Shown: positions 33,136-43,685, counted from the stretch's first letter. The stretch: DNA of 64,000 nt from Planctomycetaceae bacterium (GCA_020638975.1 JACKHN010000024.1:41884-105883), one strand, 5' to 3'. Program-made: numbers and translations. Notes: generated by a model not told the origin, from the letters alone.

Positions 33136-34523
33136 GACATATTCCTGACGGCCGGTGATGACGCAGCGGTTGGAGCGACTCCATCGCTTCTTCGATCATA
33201 GAAGCGATGCCCATACTTCGCCGCATCGAGAAGGGATTGCGTGGGAGATAGATGAGGGCCAAGATATCCCAACGATTTAATTGCTTCCGCGATGTGATTT
33301 GCCCCTACTTGATCTGCCCAATAGAGTGGTCCACCACGCAAAGGGGCGAAACCAATCCCGCACATCACGGCTAGATCTAGCTGACCGGCGCTACTCGCAC
33401 GGTTGATCTCTAACAGTTTGGTCGCTTCGATGACCATTGGCAATACGACTGCGGCTTGGATCTCGGCTGGCGACAAGTCCACGCGTGATTCAATCTCGGA
33501 TTCGAACAATTGCAAGGCAAGCGGATTTACATCGCCAACCTTCTCATTCTGATTGGCTGCTTGATGGATAAAGAATCCACGGCCGGTCTTGCGTCCTAGC
33601 TGTTTGGCCTTGATCAGCCGAACGACAGGTGGCGAGCGTACCACGAGTGTGTCCGAGTCGGTGGACAGCGAGAAACCGCAGTGCAACGCGACATCCAATC
33701 CAACTTCGTCATACAATCGAATCGGCCCCATCTTCATTCCAAAACCGAGCGCCGCCGCCTCGATGGCGTTGACATCGACTCCTTGCATCAGCAACCGAAT
33801 CCCGGCGCTCATATAAGCCATCAGAATTCGATTGACAACGAATCCGCGCCCATCGGCGACAACCACCGGCAACCGGCCAATGCGCTCGGAGAACTTAATT
33901 AGTCGCGACGTGATGTCATCGGTTGTCTTCGCGCCGGGGATAATCTCCACCATTTTCCGCTCGCCGATCGGTGGAAAATAATGCAAACCGCAGAACCTTT
34001 GCGGCGCGCGAAGGTGTGCCGCTAGCTCGGCGATCGGAAGCGTCGATGTGTTCGATACGATCACCGTATCGTCGGCACAGAGTCGCTCGAGGCCGGTATA
34101 GAAATTGCGTTTCGTCGTCACGTTTTCAACGATGGACTCCACGACGAGTTCGCAATCCGCAACTTCCTCCAAGCTCGAAGTCGTGGTGACTAGATCAGTC
34201 GATGGCTGACCAGCCTCCGAACGCGATTCGCCGCCCTCGAACTCTAGCCACGTTTCGATCGCCTGTCCGACGCTAGCGAGCGCATCCGGATTTTGGTCCG
34301 TGATCGCCACGGAAACTCCGTGCCGAATCGCCGAAGCCGCAACGAAACTTCCCATCACCCCAGCGCCGACAACGCCGATGCGGTTGATGGGGCGTGACTG
34401 CTCCACGCGAAAATGCGAGTAATTCCTGTGGTGGTTCTCCCGGACCAGTGCATCGACGTGTGCCGACGCCTCTAAGCTGCTCAATGCCTTCTCAGGAACC
34501 AGCGTCTCGGAACTCGCCATCAT
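33132..34523 (-). CDS. 3-hydroxyacyl-CoA dehydrogenase
   Basis: The 463-residue protein has an N-terminal NAD-binding fold (NRIGVVGAGVMGSFVAASAI, GxGxxG at about 52-57; SNTSTLPIAELAAHL) and 3-hydroxyacyl-CoA dehydrogenase C-terminal domains (GRGFVVNRILMAYMSAGIRL, MKMGPIRLYDEVGLDVALH, KTGRGFFIH). It oxidises 3-hydroxyacyl-CoA or performs the reverse reaction. It lacks the enoyl-CoA hydratase part of FadB/FadJ and is longer than the 280-residue stand-alone type, owing to a second C-terminal domain. It is first in a coupled operon with a sulfotransferase and an SDR. AGGTGG precedes the two adjacent start codons at 34523 and 34520. Confidence 0.9.
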   Translation of the reverse strand: MMASSETLVPEKALSSLEASAHVDALVRENHHRNYSHFRVEQSRPINRIGVVGAGVMGSFVAASAIRHGVSVAITDQNPDALASVGQAIETWLEFEGGESRSEAGQPSTDLVTTTSSLEEVADCELVVESIVENVTTKRNFYTGLERLCADDTVIVSNTSTLPIAELAAHLRAPQRFCGLHYFPPIGERKMVEIIPGAKTTDDITSRLIKFSERIGRLPVVVADGRGFVVNRILMAYMSAGIRLLMQGVDVNAIEAAALGFGMKMGPIRLYDEVGLDVALHCGFSLSTDSDTLVVRSPPVVRLIKAKQLGRKTGRGFFIHQAANQNEKVGDVNPLALQLFESEIESRVDLSPAEIQAAVVLPMVIEATKLLEINRASSAGQLDLAVMCGIGFAPLRGGPLYWADQVGANHIAEAIKSLGYLGPHLSPTQSLLDAAKYGHRFYDRRSDGVAPTAASSPAVRNMS

Positions 34524-34666
34524 CCACCTAAAAAAACGTTCTGGTCGTCGAAAATCGTCCCTTCAATAATACTCGTCGCTGTAGCATCACACTACCGTGC
34601 GCGAACCGTCACGACCGGGCGAATCCGCCCAATCGGAAGGCATTACTCCTGAAAGCCCGCCCCAGA

Positions 34667-37369
34667 TCACAGTTTCTGGATACCCACCCAGTTCACGCAA
34701 GTGTTGCTGCCTGATTGTTGTGGGCCCAGTTCCAATGTAAGTCGTCCGTCTTGAATGTCTATCTCCACTGTCCGTTCGATAAACTGCCCGGCTGAAGTTG
34801 GCTCGCCGTCAACAACAATTTGCCCCTCACAGGTCACGCGATGCCCTGTCTGCTCGTGTCCTGCGTCACCGCAGCAGATCGCTACCCGCCATCGACCGTT
34901 ACTTACGGCACATTCCCAGCGAGCCTCGTCTCGCGTGAACAAGAACGTGTCGCGATATGTTTCCGGATAGACGTTGCGCCGGCGATTGTTCGCGCTGAGA
35001 TCGCGATCCCATCCTCGTCCGGTCGTAGTATCAAAAGGCAACCCATAGTCACTCTCGAACCCCTCAACCGGACTTGATCCTTTACCCGTGAAATTGAAGT
35101 ACCGGATGGCTCCTTTGTCAGGTGAGAAATCGCGAGGCAGTCCGTCCTGCTCCGGAGAAGGAGGTGCAACGCGCCAGAGGATAGGCTCGCCCTTTGTAAA
35201 TAGACTAGGATCGTTTATGTCGAGAACCCCGTCTCCGTCAGCGTCTTCTGGACTTAATCGAACGAATGGCACATCAGGCAATTCCTCAATCTGCTCCCAT
35301 AGCTCGCGACAAAACTCACCGCGCGTGGCCTCAGAGTTTGAAGTGAGACTTAAATGCCGAGTTACTTTCGACTTGGAGACCAAATTCAAGACTTGCGTGC
35401 TCCACTGCATGCTCGCCACGTCATCAGGTCTAAAATCGACATCGCGTGCTTCTAAGGGCAAAGCACCACGAGCGGCAAGTCGATTCACAGCGACAAAGGC
35501 TTCGTGATCCGCGGACAAATCGCGAAAGGGCCAAATCAGCAGCGGAACGCAATCGGGCGACTCGTGGCACAGGGCATCTCGAACTTGCTCCAACCTGGTT
35601 CGGTCGTAAGGAATCGTACGGGGCGCGGTATTGTTTTTCAACGAGATCGCGGCGGTCGCCCCTGCCGCTTGCCCGATCGCGATGCATTGATCATGCAGGC
35701 GGATTGCCGCACACACGATGCTGCTGTAGCCCACATTTTTTTGCGCACCGAGCAGCCCGTCCATCTCTTCGGGAATCAAACTGCGCAGCGGGAATAGCGA
35801 CCGATCACTGACGTGATGTGTGTGGCGACCGGGCTTCTCGTAGTCGATCCAAGGTCCGCTCTCGCCTTCGTCACGAAGGTAGGCGCGGCCCGTGCGATGA
35901 AAGTCATAATGGAATTGCCACGCGAACAAACCGTCGGGATACATGACTTGTGCAAAACGTTCGCGGGCCATTTGCTTCGAGGTGCCATCTGTGTTGCGTC
36001 CATCCTGCTCGCGCATCATGTACATCGCCTTGAGCCGCAAGGATTCGCGAATATATGGCTTGAGCGGCAGTTGGTCAGGAGTGCCGAACTCGTCGCTAAG
36101 ATGAAAGCGGCGGAAGCTGTTCGTTTTGTCGGGCGCTCGATCATGGACGAAGTTCTGAAGATGGTACAGCACGCTCAATGATTGGCGTTTAGCATCGTCG
36201 AACACAATCTGCCGCTGCTCGCGTGTCATCAAGACAATGTTTTTTTGGGAGGATCCGGGTTCGGTCGCTTCGAGTGCATCGACGACGTGCTGCGGGAGTC
36301 GCTCCAGGGGATAGTCCTGCCCGTTCATGTAGTTCAAGAGGATGCTCGTCTTGCCGTCCTTGCTCGTGTATCCATCGACGATGCGGCGTACGGTGTACAC
36401 ACTCAGCTGGCGTGGTGAAGCTTGTCCCGCATCGGGCCAGTGCAGAATACTGCCCGCGCCAGCCGGACGATCCCAACGCAGATCCCGCATTGCTTCGCGA
36501 CTGATGTGGCTGACTCGCACGAAGCGGCGATCGTCGTGAAAGGGTGGCTCGGCGATGGGCGTATCGGCGTCCGATTCGGCAACGATCATCGCCCACGTAA
36601 TCGGATTCATTTCATTCGGCGGATTCTCCGAAAGATCTTCCGGCGCGCTCGGTTCCGCATAGCGAGATCGCGGATCGGGCCCGCATTCAAAAGCTGCTCC
36701 CGATACCTGAATTGCTTCGCCCCAGTCCGAAGCATCAATCGTCAACTTGGCTTCGACATGCAGATCTACCTGCTTGCCTTCAAGCGACGCAAACCAAAGC
36801 CCCTTCAGAGCTGATCGGTCACCCTCTTCAACAACGTCTGCTTGTACCGGATATCGATTCGCGACGAATTGCACCTGTCCCGAGTCGAGGTGCGGTTGGA
36901 GCATCTCGCGAAAGATAGCTTCCGCTTCGGCGGGGCGAAACGTCGAGGGGCCATGATACGGTCGTCCCGGCATCGGGGAGCCGTACGTTTCGGTGTTGAA
37001 CGCCTCGATCCGATCCATCAACTCCTTGAACAATCCGCTGCGGTGGAACGACCTCTTCATTGGATGCCAATCGACACCCCAGCCCACGTTGCCGACGCCC
37101 TTGTTCTCGTCGACACAGGCAAGAGCTTGCTCGGTGAACTGGCCACCTAACCACTCGCCATCGTGAACGATCGTGACGCTTGGCACGCCGAGTCGAGCGG
37201 CTTGGATTGCCGCAGCCCAACCGGATTCGGTGCCACCTACAATCAAGAGATCGGTTTTCAGATTTTGTACGTCTGCTGATACGGCGGGCGTCGTGAGGAA
37301 GAGTGCTAGCCACGAAAAACACAAAAAGACACGACGATGAAAGGGCATGGTGTGGGCTCTTGCATTCAA
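34667..37369 (-). CDS. Secreted FAD-dependent oxidoreductase with C-terminal golvesin-like domain
   Basis: The 900-residue protein has a signal peptide (VFLCFSWLALFLTTPAVSAD, cut near 32), a Rossmann FAD-binding start (TDLLIVGGTESGWAAAIQAA, 39-58; GEWLGGQFTEQALACVDENK) of the FAD_oxidored family, and the closing FAD motif DGLLGAQKNVGYSS with the following RLHDQCIAIGQAAGAT (about 555-590). A calcium-loop-like DADGDGVLDINDPSLF occurs near 715. The final 130 residues (FNFTGKGSSPVEGFESDYGL through SGSNTCVNWVGIQKL) form a beta-sandwich of the kind that caps many planctomycete secreted enzymes. The substrate is unknown. Start 37369 or MPFHRR at 37348. It stands 50 bp after a sulfatase gene on the same strand. 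Confidence 0.87.
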   Translation of the reverse strand: MNARAHTMPFHRRVFLCFSWLALFLTTPAVSADVQNLKTDLLIVGGTESGWAAAIQAARLGVPSVTIVHDGEWLGGQFTEQALACVDENKGVGNVGWGVDWHPMKRSFHRSGLFKELMDRIEAFNTETYGSPMPGRPYHGPSTFRPAEAEAIFREMLQPHLDSGQVQFVANRYPVQADVVEEGDRSALKGLWFASLEGKQVDLHVEAKLTIDASDWGEAIQVSGAAFECGPDPRSRYAEPSAPEDLSENPPNEMNPITWAMIVAESDADTPIAEPPFHDDRRFVRVSHISREAMRDLRWDRPAGAGSILHWPDAGQASPRQLSVYTVRRIVDGYTSKDGKTSILLNYMNGQDYPLERLPQHVVDALEATEPGSSQKNIVLMTREQRQIVFDDAKRQSLSVLYHLQNFVHDRAPDKTNSFRRFHLSDEFGTPDQLPLKPYIRESLRLKAMYMMREQDGRNTDGTSKQMARERFAQVMYPDGLFAWQFHYDFHRTGRAYLRDEGESGPWIDYEKPGRHTHHVSDRSLFPLRSLIPEEMDGLLGAQKNVGYSSIVCAAIRLHDQCIAIGQAAGATAAISLKNNTAPRTIPYDRTRLEQVRDALCHESPDCVPLLIWPFRDLSADHEAFVAVNRLAARGALPLEARDVDFRPDDVASMQWSTQVLNLVSKSKVTRHLSLTSNSEATRGEFCRELWEQIEELPDVPFVRLSPEDADGDGVLDINDPSLFTKGEPILWRVAPPSPEQDGLPRDFSPDKGAIRYFNFTGKGSSPVEGFESDYGLPFDTTTGRGWDRDLSANNRRRNVYPETYRDTFLFTRDEARWECAVSNGRWRVAICCGDAGHEQTGHRVTCEGQIVVDGEPTSAGQFIERTVEIDIQDGRLTLELGPQQSGSNTCVNWVGIQKL

Positions 37370-37419
37370 ATGTTATGGCTTCTCAGGTTTTTCGCGGCGG
37401 GCTCAGATGTCTCTTTCAG

Positions 37420-38856
37420 CTACAACTCGGGAAATGCTCCTCCCAAATCGAGCGTGTCGCCCGTTTCGACTTGCAGCGATTGCAGTTTCTTGAACATGGT
37501 CTTAATGCGATCGTGATTCGTGGCGACTTCGGACAGATCGTTTTGCTCATTGGGATCGTTCTGCATATCAAATAGCAGCATTTTCGGAACCTTGGGATAG
37601 AGAGTCAGCTTGAAGCCGTCGTCGGTAATCATCCGCTGTGTCGCGGTATATGCTCCGTAGATCGCGTCGTATTGCTGATTCTTTTGTTTCGACAGCACGG
37701 GTAGCAGGCTCTTGAACTTGACGTGATCCGGAATTGAGCTTCCAGCAAGCTCTAGCGTTGTCGGCATAATATCTTGCAAGTAAACCGGCGTGTCGATCTT
37801 GGCACCTGCTTCGACGCCCTTGCCGACCACCATCAGCGGAACTCGCATGCTGTGATCGAACATGTTCTGCTTGCCGAGCAGACCATGATGTCCGCAGGAC
37901 AAGCCGTGATCTGCGGTGAAGAAGATGTAGGTATTGTCCTCCTGCCCTGTCTTCTTCAACGCATCTAGTATCAAACCGATTTGATGGTCCATGTGCGTGA
38001 TAATCGCATAGTATTCCTGGCGGTTGACTTTGACCGAGTATTCCGTCCGTGGGAACGGCGCGAGCTTTTCGTCTCGCAGCGACTTGCCACAGCCGATCTC
38101 GTCCTTGAAAGGATATTCGGGCATAAAGTCACCAGGCACTTTGATCTTCGATAACGGATAGCGATCGACGTACTCTTGCGGCGATTGACGCGGATCGTGA
38201 GGAGCGTTGAACGCGATGTACATGAAGAACGGGTTGTCGCTCTTCGCAGCTGTTTCCAAATAGCCGACGGCATCGTCTTTCACAACTTCGCTCCAGTGCT
38301 TGCCGCCTTCCCAAAAACCGCCGAACTTGGGGTCCGATGGCGACCACTTGTCGGGCTGGCCTTCGATAGGACGGTCATAACCTTCCGGAGTTTGTTGGGG
38401 CATGCCACCGCGAACGTTCTGCGCAACATCGAAAACTTCGTTCGCATCTGCCTTGATGTGCCATTTGCCCGTGAAGTAGGTATCGTAGCCTTGCTTCTTC
38501 ATCAGACGTGGCCAAAGTCGGCCTGTTTCTTCTGGCTGTCTGATTGTCTGCTCCAATTGTTGTGCGTGCCACAGGTATCGACCACTGACGAGCATCGTCC
38601 GACTTGCCACACACACGGCACCGTGGAAGCCGCCTTGATTGTAGGCGTGCGTCAGGGTCGTTCCCGATCGGACAAGCCGATCCAGGTTTGGCGTTTCGAT
38701 TTCGTCATTGCCCAAAGCATGGATCGACTCATACGTTTGGTCGTCGGCGAAGATGAACAAAATGTTCGGACGCGACGATTGCTCCGCGGCGAGTGCAGCG
38801 TTAGCGAAGTGGGATAGACCGACAACACAGCAGACGAGAAGGCAACGGATACTCAT
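37420..38856 (-). CDS. Secreted type I sulfatase
   Basis: The 478-residue protein carries a signal peptide (MSIRCLLVCCVVGLSHFANA, residues 1-24), the metal site NILFIFADDQ (31-40), and the formylglycine motif CVASR in HGAVCVASRTMLVSGRY (Cys 82). The form C-x-A-x-R is accepted by formylglycine-generating enzyme. FFTADHGLSCGHHGLLGKQN (about 310-330) supplies further metal and active-site residues. It hydrolyses sulfate esters, probably of sulfated polysaccharides, in the periplasm or outside. The start at 38856 is preferred to 38925 because the signal peptide begins there. The FAD-dependent oxidoreductase lies downstream. Confidence 0.93.
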   Translation of the reverse strand: MSIRCLLVCCVVGLSHFANAALAAEQSSRPNILFIFADDQTYESIHALGNDEIETPNLDRLVRSGTTLTHAYNQGGFHGAVCVASRTMLVSGRYLWHAQQLEQTIRQPEETGRLWPRLMKKQGYDTYFTGKWHIKADANEVFDVAQNVRGGMPQQTPEGYDRPIEGQPDKWSPSDPKFGGFWEGGKHWSEVVKDDAVGYLETAAKSDNPFFMYIAFNAPHDPRQSPQEYVDRYPLSKIKVPGDFMPEYPFKDEIGCGKSLRDEKLAPFPRTEYSVKVNRQEYYAIITHMDHQIGLILDALKKTGQEDNTYIFFTADHGLSCGHHGLLGKQNMFDHSMRVPLMVVGKGVEAGAKIDTPVYLQDIMPTTLELAGSSIPDHVKFKSLLPVLSKQKNQQYDAIYGAYTATQRMITDDGFKLTLYPKVPKMLLFDMQNDPNEQNDLSEVATNHDRIKTMFKKLQSLQVETGDTLDLGGAFPEL

Positions 38857-38970
38857 AGACAAAAGCTCTCGATATCGAATTTCTGGTGGGCTTCGACGAG
38901 CATGCACTATATCTACTGAGGGCAAGGATTGCGAATACCCGCCGCGACGCTTCAGTCGCCGCGAAATGCC

Positions 38971-40197
38971 CTAGTAGGCCATGTTGGCCTGCAGGAACAC
39001 TTCGTAATCGAATTGCCGATCGTCGCCGTCTCGCAAGGGAATGACAACGCCGGGGCGCAGCGAGAACCGCTCCTTTAACTCGAAGTGCATCCCAAACGTG
39101 AAGTCCAGAATATCGTAGCGCCGCGAGAGATCTCCGACGAGAAATCCTGCCTGCTGGATGAGGTCTGCATCGTTGAGCGTCGTGGCGTAATGCAATTCGA
39201 CGATTGGCGCGAAGCCGGTGATCCACGGGCTGCTTGGATCATCATGCATCCAATAACCAGCGCTCACATCGAGGAACAGCAAGGTTGGATCTTGCACAAC
39301 GCCCAAGGGTTGTAAGTTCATCGCCATCACGTCGCCACGGACTGGGTTGCCGGCGGTGTCGATGTCGAGTTGTGTGAAGCCTTGAATGAACAGATGTTCG
39401 CTCGGAGTGCAAATCAATCCGAGAAAAGGCAACAAGTGTACGGCCCGATTCTCGATCTCAAGAACCAATCGGCGATCTCCTGGTCGAAACAAACGAACAT
39501 CATCGGCGGTAGGAAACGCGACTCCGATTCCGGTCGACACTAGTGACTGCTCGTCGGTCCAAATGGCTTTCTTGTATAACACCGTCAAGTTGCCAAGTTC
39601 GGTATCCTTGGAGGAAACAGGATCGTCGAGTTGGTCACTCGCCAAGGTGTGTGCAAATGGCACGCGGAGTTCAACCGAGGACAGATCATCCCAAAGCAGA
39701 TGCTCAACTCCAATCGCATATCGATTGACGTCCCCGAAACTTCCGTCCAATACATCGTTAAAGAAGTGATAGGTCGTGTAGATTCGATTGCGAGGTTGCG
39801 GGCTATAGTTCTCGGAGATTTTGACGAGTCGTGTCGCAGCACCACCGCGGGGTGGTGCGCCTTTCGGGCCTCCGTTAGGGCCAGACACCGGTCGTCCGCC
39901 ACCAAAGAAATCGCCGAACATGCCCGGCACCCGAGCAAGCAAGGCTGTGCCGCTAGGGGGCGCGCGCCGAGGTCGGCGGACGCCAGGATCGACCAAGCTC
40001 GTGGCCGGTGGTCGTCCGCGCCGCGTCGGCTGGGATTGAACGAAGCGAAGCTCACGTTCCTCGGCCAGTGGATCGTCGATTACAAACTGGTCATCGTCCG
40101 CCGCCGTGAACCAACGAACGTCTTCCGCGATTGATCGATCAGCAAACAGCAAGCCCACCAGCATCAGGCAAATAAGCGTCGGTCGAGACATCTTCAT
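38971..40197 (-). CDS. Secreted beta-barrel-like outer-membrane protein
   Basis: The 408-residue protein has a signal peptide (MSRPTLICLMLVGLLFADRS, cut near 25), a Pro/Gly-rich disordered section (SGPNGGPKGAPPRGG, about 100-120) and about 270 residues of alternating strands (NRIYTTYHFFNDVL, HLLWDDLSSVELRVPFAH, LNDADLIQQAGFL, FTFGMHFELKERFSLRPGVV, FDYEVFLQANMAY). The final aromatic Tyr is typical of outer-membrane barrels. The family is unnamed and planctomycete-specific as far as I can tell. ATG 40191 is an equally good start. Confidence 0.75.
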   Translation of the reverse strand: MKMSRPTLICLMLVGLLFADRSIAEDVRWFTAADDDQFVIDDPLAEERELRFVQSQPTRRGRPPATSLVDPGVRRPRRAPPSGTALLARVPGMFGDFFGGGRPVSGPNGGPKGAPPRGGAATRLVKISENYSPQPRNRIYTTYHFFNDVLDGSFGDVNRYAIGVEHLLWDDLSSVELRVPFAHTLASDQLDDPVSSKDTELGNLTVLYKKAIWTDEQSLVSTGIGVAFPTADDVRLFRPGDRRLVLEIENRAVHLLPFLGLICTPSEHLFIQGFTQLDIDTAGNPVRGDVMAMNLQPLGVVQDPTLLFLDVSAGYWMHDDPSSPWITGFAPIVELHYATTLNDADLIQQAGFLVGDLSRRYDILDFTFGMHFELKERFSLRPGVVIPLRDGDDRQFDYEVFLQANMAY

Positions 40198-40297
40198 AGT
40201 GATAGCTGAGCATGGCGGCGTCGCGCGATGCGCGCAGAGGTACGGTGCTATCGGTCGTATCGGTTATGAGGCGTAGCTAGGTTTAGCGAACCGGCAG

Positions 40298-43200
40298 CTA
40301 TTTATCCGATTCTGGAGATTTGACGCGGTTCAGAGCCTGCTCGGCCCGTTCCAGATCGCGGCGATAGTACTCATCGTCGGGATGCTCTTTGACAAGCGGA
40401 ACGAGCGTGTCGTGAGCTCGCCGGTAAGCGTTGAGCGACTCACCGTCATTTCCTGCTTCCAACTCACGAGCACCAATATCTAGTAGGATCGCGGCGAGAT
40501 CGCCCAAGGCAATGTCTCGCTGCTCAACCGACACCGTGTCTTCCGGTCGCAGCTGCAACCAGTCGCCCCACTGGTCGCACGCGATTTGCATCGTCACCTG
40601 TGCTCGCTTTGGCTGTCGCATGGCCCATTGCAGGCGGGCGATGGTCTGAAGGCGAATCGCGATCGACGCGCCCAGATCCTTGCTCGGAATAGGCAAGCGA
40701 ATCGCCGTACTTTCGACCGCTAGAGCGCCGGTAGATCCTGCGGCTGCCAATTGTGCAGCGTGCAACTCGATCGCGGTGTCGTTGTGCTGTGCCGAATACC
40801 GGGCATCCTCCGGGAACTCACCGGCGAGTTGGGAAATCGAATCATACGCGGAGGCCAACAACTTGACCGCCTCGCTTGCGTCAACGGTTGCCCACACATG
40901 TCGCCCGGCGTGGAATTGGCTGACCGAACGAACCCATTTCGCTCTTTCTGATGACTCACTCGGCACGAAGCCATCGACGACTTTCATTGCAGCCTGCAAT
41001 GGCATCGCTGCGTCATCCGGCCTCTCCAACCACAGATAGAGTCTGCCGAGGCTCGCATGGACAGCGCAGAGATCGATGCGGTACTCGATGTCTTTCGGAT
41101 ATCGCTCCACAAGTAATGTGAGTTTCGAACGTGCGTCATCATATCGCGAGATTGCATCTTCAACGCGATCCAACTTCGCGAGCAGTTCGGCATAGTTCAT
41201 GAAGATCCCCGCGCATGTCGCTTGGTACTGTCGAACTTTGAGATTGCTGTCTGCCAACGGTTTTCCAACGGCCAGTGCAGCTTCATAATCTGCAATTGCC
41301 GCGTCGCTTTCCCCGGACGCCGACTCCAAATCGGCTCTGCGACGATGCGAGTTCGCCAACATTTCCGCCACTTCTAAATCGTCAGGATCCTCGTGGTGGA
41401 TCGCAGTGAGCCACGTGACGGCATCCGACAGATTCGCGATGGCCATGCTATCGTTGCCCGTGTCAGCTTCTAAGTTCCCGAGGTTATAGCTCCCCTTCGC
41501 TCGGTCTCGTCGCATTGGATCGTTGCCGACGCGGTTGCGCCACGGCTCTCGCAATGCCTGTGCCTGGACGAACTCATTTCGAGCTTCTTGTTCTCTTTGT
41601 CGAAGGCGAAAGCACTCGCCGAGGTTCATGTGGCTGTTCGCCAGGACACGCACATATTCGGCGTTGTCAGGAGCTGATGCGCGAAGTTGCTCCCTGGTGG
41701 AAATTGCCTGTTGGAATGCTTCGATGGCCTCGCCAAGCCTGCCCAAGTCTGATAACGCACGACCTCGCGCATTGAGACTGAGGCCGAGTGCATAACGACG
41801 GCGTTCGTCTTGCGGTCGCTCATCAACCAGCGACCGCTGAAGGGAAATCGCTCGATCAAGTTCCAGGAGCGACGATTCCGCAGTAGCAACCGCCCCCTTG
41901 ATGACGCCGATCCGATAGTAGGCATCACCCAGTTCTTCGCGTGCACCGCTGTCGAAAGCGTGTTGTTCTGCAAAACCTTCGTAGTACTGAAGCGCTCGCT
42001 GAAGCAAATCATGCCGAAGGGCTTGTGCCCCAGGCTGGTTCAACAACGTCGCCTCACTCACTTCCGAAAAGTAATCATCAACCACCTGCCGAACGATGGC
42101 ATGCTGTTGCTGTTCGTGTTCATAGGCTCGTCGCACTAGGACTGTACTCACGACGAGAACGACAAGTGCCGCGAGAACGACCGTGACAGCTCCCACCGTG
42201 ATGTTCCAGTGACGTCGCGTCCAGCGACGCAGTCGGTGCGAAGCAGGTTCTTTCCAAACCGACACGGGCTCATCGGCGAGCCAATGCTCGATATCTTCGG
42301 CAAGTCGAGCAGCCGATGTGTAGCGATCCTCCGGGCGCGTTCGCATCGCCTTCAGGCAGATGGCTTCCAACGCGACGGGGGCAGTCGGGTTTACTTGTCG
42401 CGGCGGTTGGAACTCGCCACGTTCGACCTTCTTCAAAACATCCGACAGCTTGTCGCGAAACGGAGCGTGGCCGGTCAGCAAATGATAAAGAGTCGCTCCC
42501 AGTCCATAGACATCACTGGCTGGGCCAAGCAAGTCGAGTCGACCAGCAGCCTGTTCGGGGCTCATATAACCCGGCGTGCCAACGACCGCACCCATGCTCG
42601 TCGGCGCGGAGCCACTGCCTGAACTCACCTGCAACGGCGGACCTTCTAGGAGCGTTGGGGCTTCCGATCCATCGATCGGCTTCGCCAGCCCCCAGTCGAC
42701 GAGCAACGTTTCGCCATACTTGCCAAGCATGATATTGCCAGGCTTCAGGTCGCGATGTAACACACCGCGACTGTGCGCGTATTGCACCGCATCGCACACA
42801 TCGATAAATCGGCGCAGCAACTTGTGTAGCTCGAGATTTCTAATGTCAGCAGGACAACGATGATAGACGTCGATGGCCTCCTTCAAGTTGTCGCCTCGAA
42901 TGAATCGCATCGCATAGTACGGGCGACCGTCTGAATAATGGCCCAGTCCGTACACGGGGATGATGCTGGGATGCTCGAGACCTCCGGTGATTTCGGCTTC
43001 GATCATGAAGCGTTCACGAGTCGCTTCGTTGGCCGCATACTTCATCTGCAATTCTTTGAGAGCTACCTCGCGATGAAGCTCCTTGTCGAGTGCTACGGAA
43101 ATCTGGCCGAGTCCACCTTGGGCATGAGGTCGCAAGATGCGAAATCGCTGACCATCATCGTCGGCTCGTCGTATCTGACGCGTCGCATAGGTATCGGGCG

Positions 43201-43534
43201 AGTGTGTAACCGCAAGATGGATCAATGACTGTTGGACGTCATGGTCATCGATGCTTTGCAGAACTTCACCGAGGGACGAATCGGCTCGTAATGCGGCCAA
43301 GCTCTTTTGCGGATCATCGTTGTGCTGTCGGAGATACTCTTGGACAAGCTCGTTAAGCAGCACACGTCGCGCTTCGGTGAGCGCACCTTGCTCGATCAGG
43401 ATGTCACCGAGTCGACGCTGCTTGTCGAATGTCCACGCCCGCATCGCCGCCAGCAATGCATCTTGTGATATGAAGTTCATCTGCAATGCGGTCATTCCGA
43501 ACAAAAGGTTCGAGTCCGCGTTCGATGCAGGCAT
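40298..43534 (-). CDS. Transmembrane Ser/Thr protein kinase with TPR-rich C-terminal half
   Basis: The 1,078-residue protein has a 130-residue N-terminal region, a Hanks-type kinase domain (about 131-410) with the ATP lysine in VALKEL (K160), the catalytic loop HRDLKPGNIML (260-270), DWG instead of DFG (280-282) and GTPGYMSPEQAA (319-330). A transmembrane helix follows (about 444-467, ITVGAVTVVLAALVVLVVST). The remaining 600 residues are TPR-like helices. Such kinases are abundant in planctomycetes and sense or bind partners through the TPR part. The glycine loop is weak (HAQGGLGQISVAL) but present. No phosphatase or dedicated substrate gene is adjacent. Confidence 0.94.
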   Translation of the reverse strand: MPASNADSNLLFGMTALQMNFISQDALLAAMRAWTFDKQRRLGDILIEQGALTEARRVLLNELVQEYLRQHNDDPQKSLAALRADSSLGEVLQSIDDHDVQQSLIHLAVTHSPDTYATRQIRRADDDGQRFRILRPHAQGGLGQISVALDKELHREVALKELQMKYAANEATRERFMIEAEITGGLEHPSIIPVYGLGHYSDGRPYYAMRFIRGDNLKEAIDVYHRCPADIRNLELHKLLRRFIDVCDAVQYAHSRGVLHRDLKPGNIMLGKYGETLLVDWGLAKPIDGSEAPTLLEGPPLQVSSGSGSAPTSMGAVVGTPGYMSPEQAAGRLDLLGPASDVYGLGATLYHLLTGHAPFRDKLSDVLKKVERGEFQPPRQVNPTAPVALEAICLKAMRTRPEDRYTSAARLAEDIEHWLADEPVSVWKEPASHRLRRWTRRHWNITVGAVTVVLAALVVLVVSTVLVRRAYEHEQQQHAIVRQVVDDYFSEVSEATLLNQPGAQALRHDLLQRALQYYEGFAEQHAFDSGAREELGDAYYRIGVIKGAVATAESSLLELDRAISLQRSLVDERPQDERRRYALGLSLNARGRALSDLGRLGEAIEAFQQAISTREQLRASAPDNAEYVRVLANSHMNLGECFRLRQREQEARNEFVQAQALREPWRNRVGNDPMRRDRAKGSYNLGNLEADTGNDSMAIANLSDAVTWLTAIHHEDPDDLEVAEMLANSHRRRADLESASGESDAAIADYEAALAVGKPLADSNLKVRQYQATCAGIFMNYAELLAKLDRVEDAISRYDDARSKLTLLVERYPKDIEYRIDLCAVHASLGRLYLWLERPDDAAMPLQAAMKVVDGFVPSESSERAKWVRSVSQFHAGRHVWATVDASEAVKLLASAYDSISQLAGEFPEDARYSAQHNDTAIELHAAQLAAAGSTGALAVESTAIRLPIPSKDLGASIAIRLQTIARLQWAMRQPKRAQVTMQIACDQWGDWLQLRPEDTVSVEQRDIALGDLAAILLDIGARELEAGNDGESLNAYRRAHDTLVPLVKEHPDDEYYRRDLERAEQALNRVKSPESDK

Positions 43535-43685
43535 GATTTGGCCTCAAGTACCTAGGAGTTGCTGTTGGCTGTGAGTCGATGGCAAGAGGCATCGTGCCAC
43601 AGCCTTAACGCCAATCGGCGTCTTCTGATTGCACTCCTAGAGTTTAACGGCTTTGTGCGACTTCGAGTTCCGCAGCTCACGAAAC

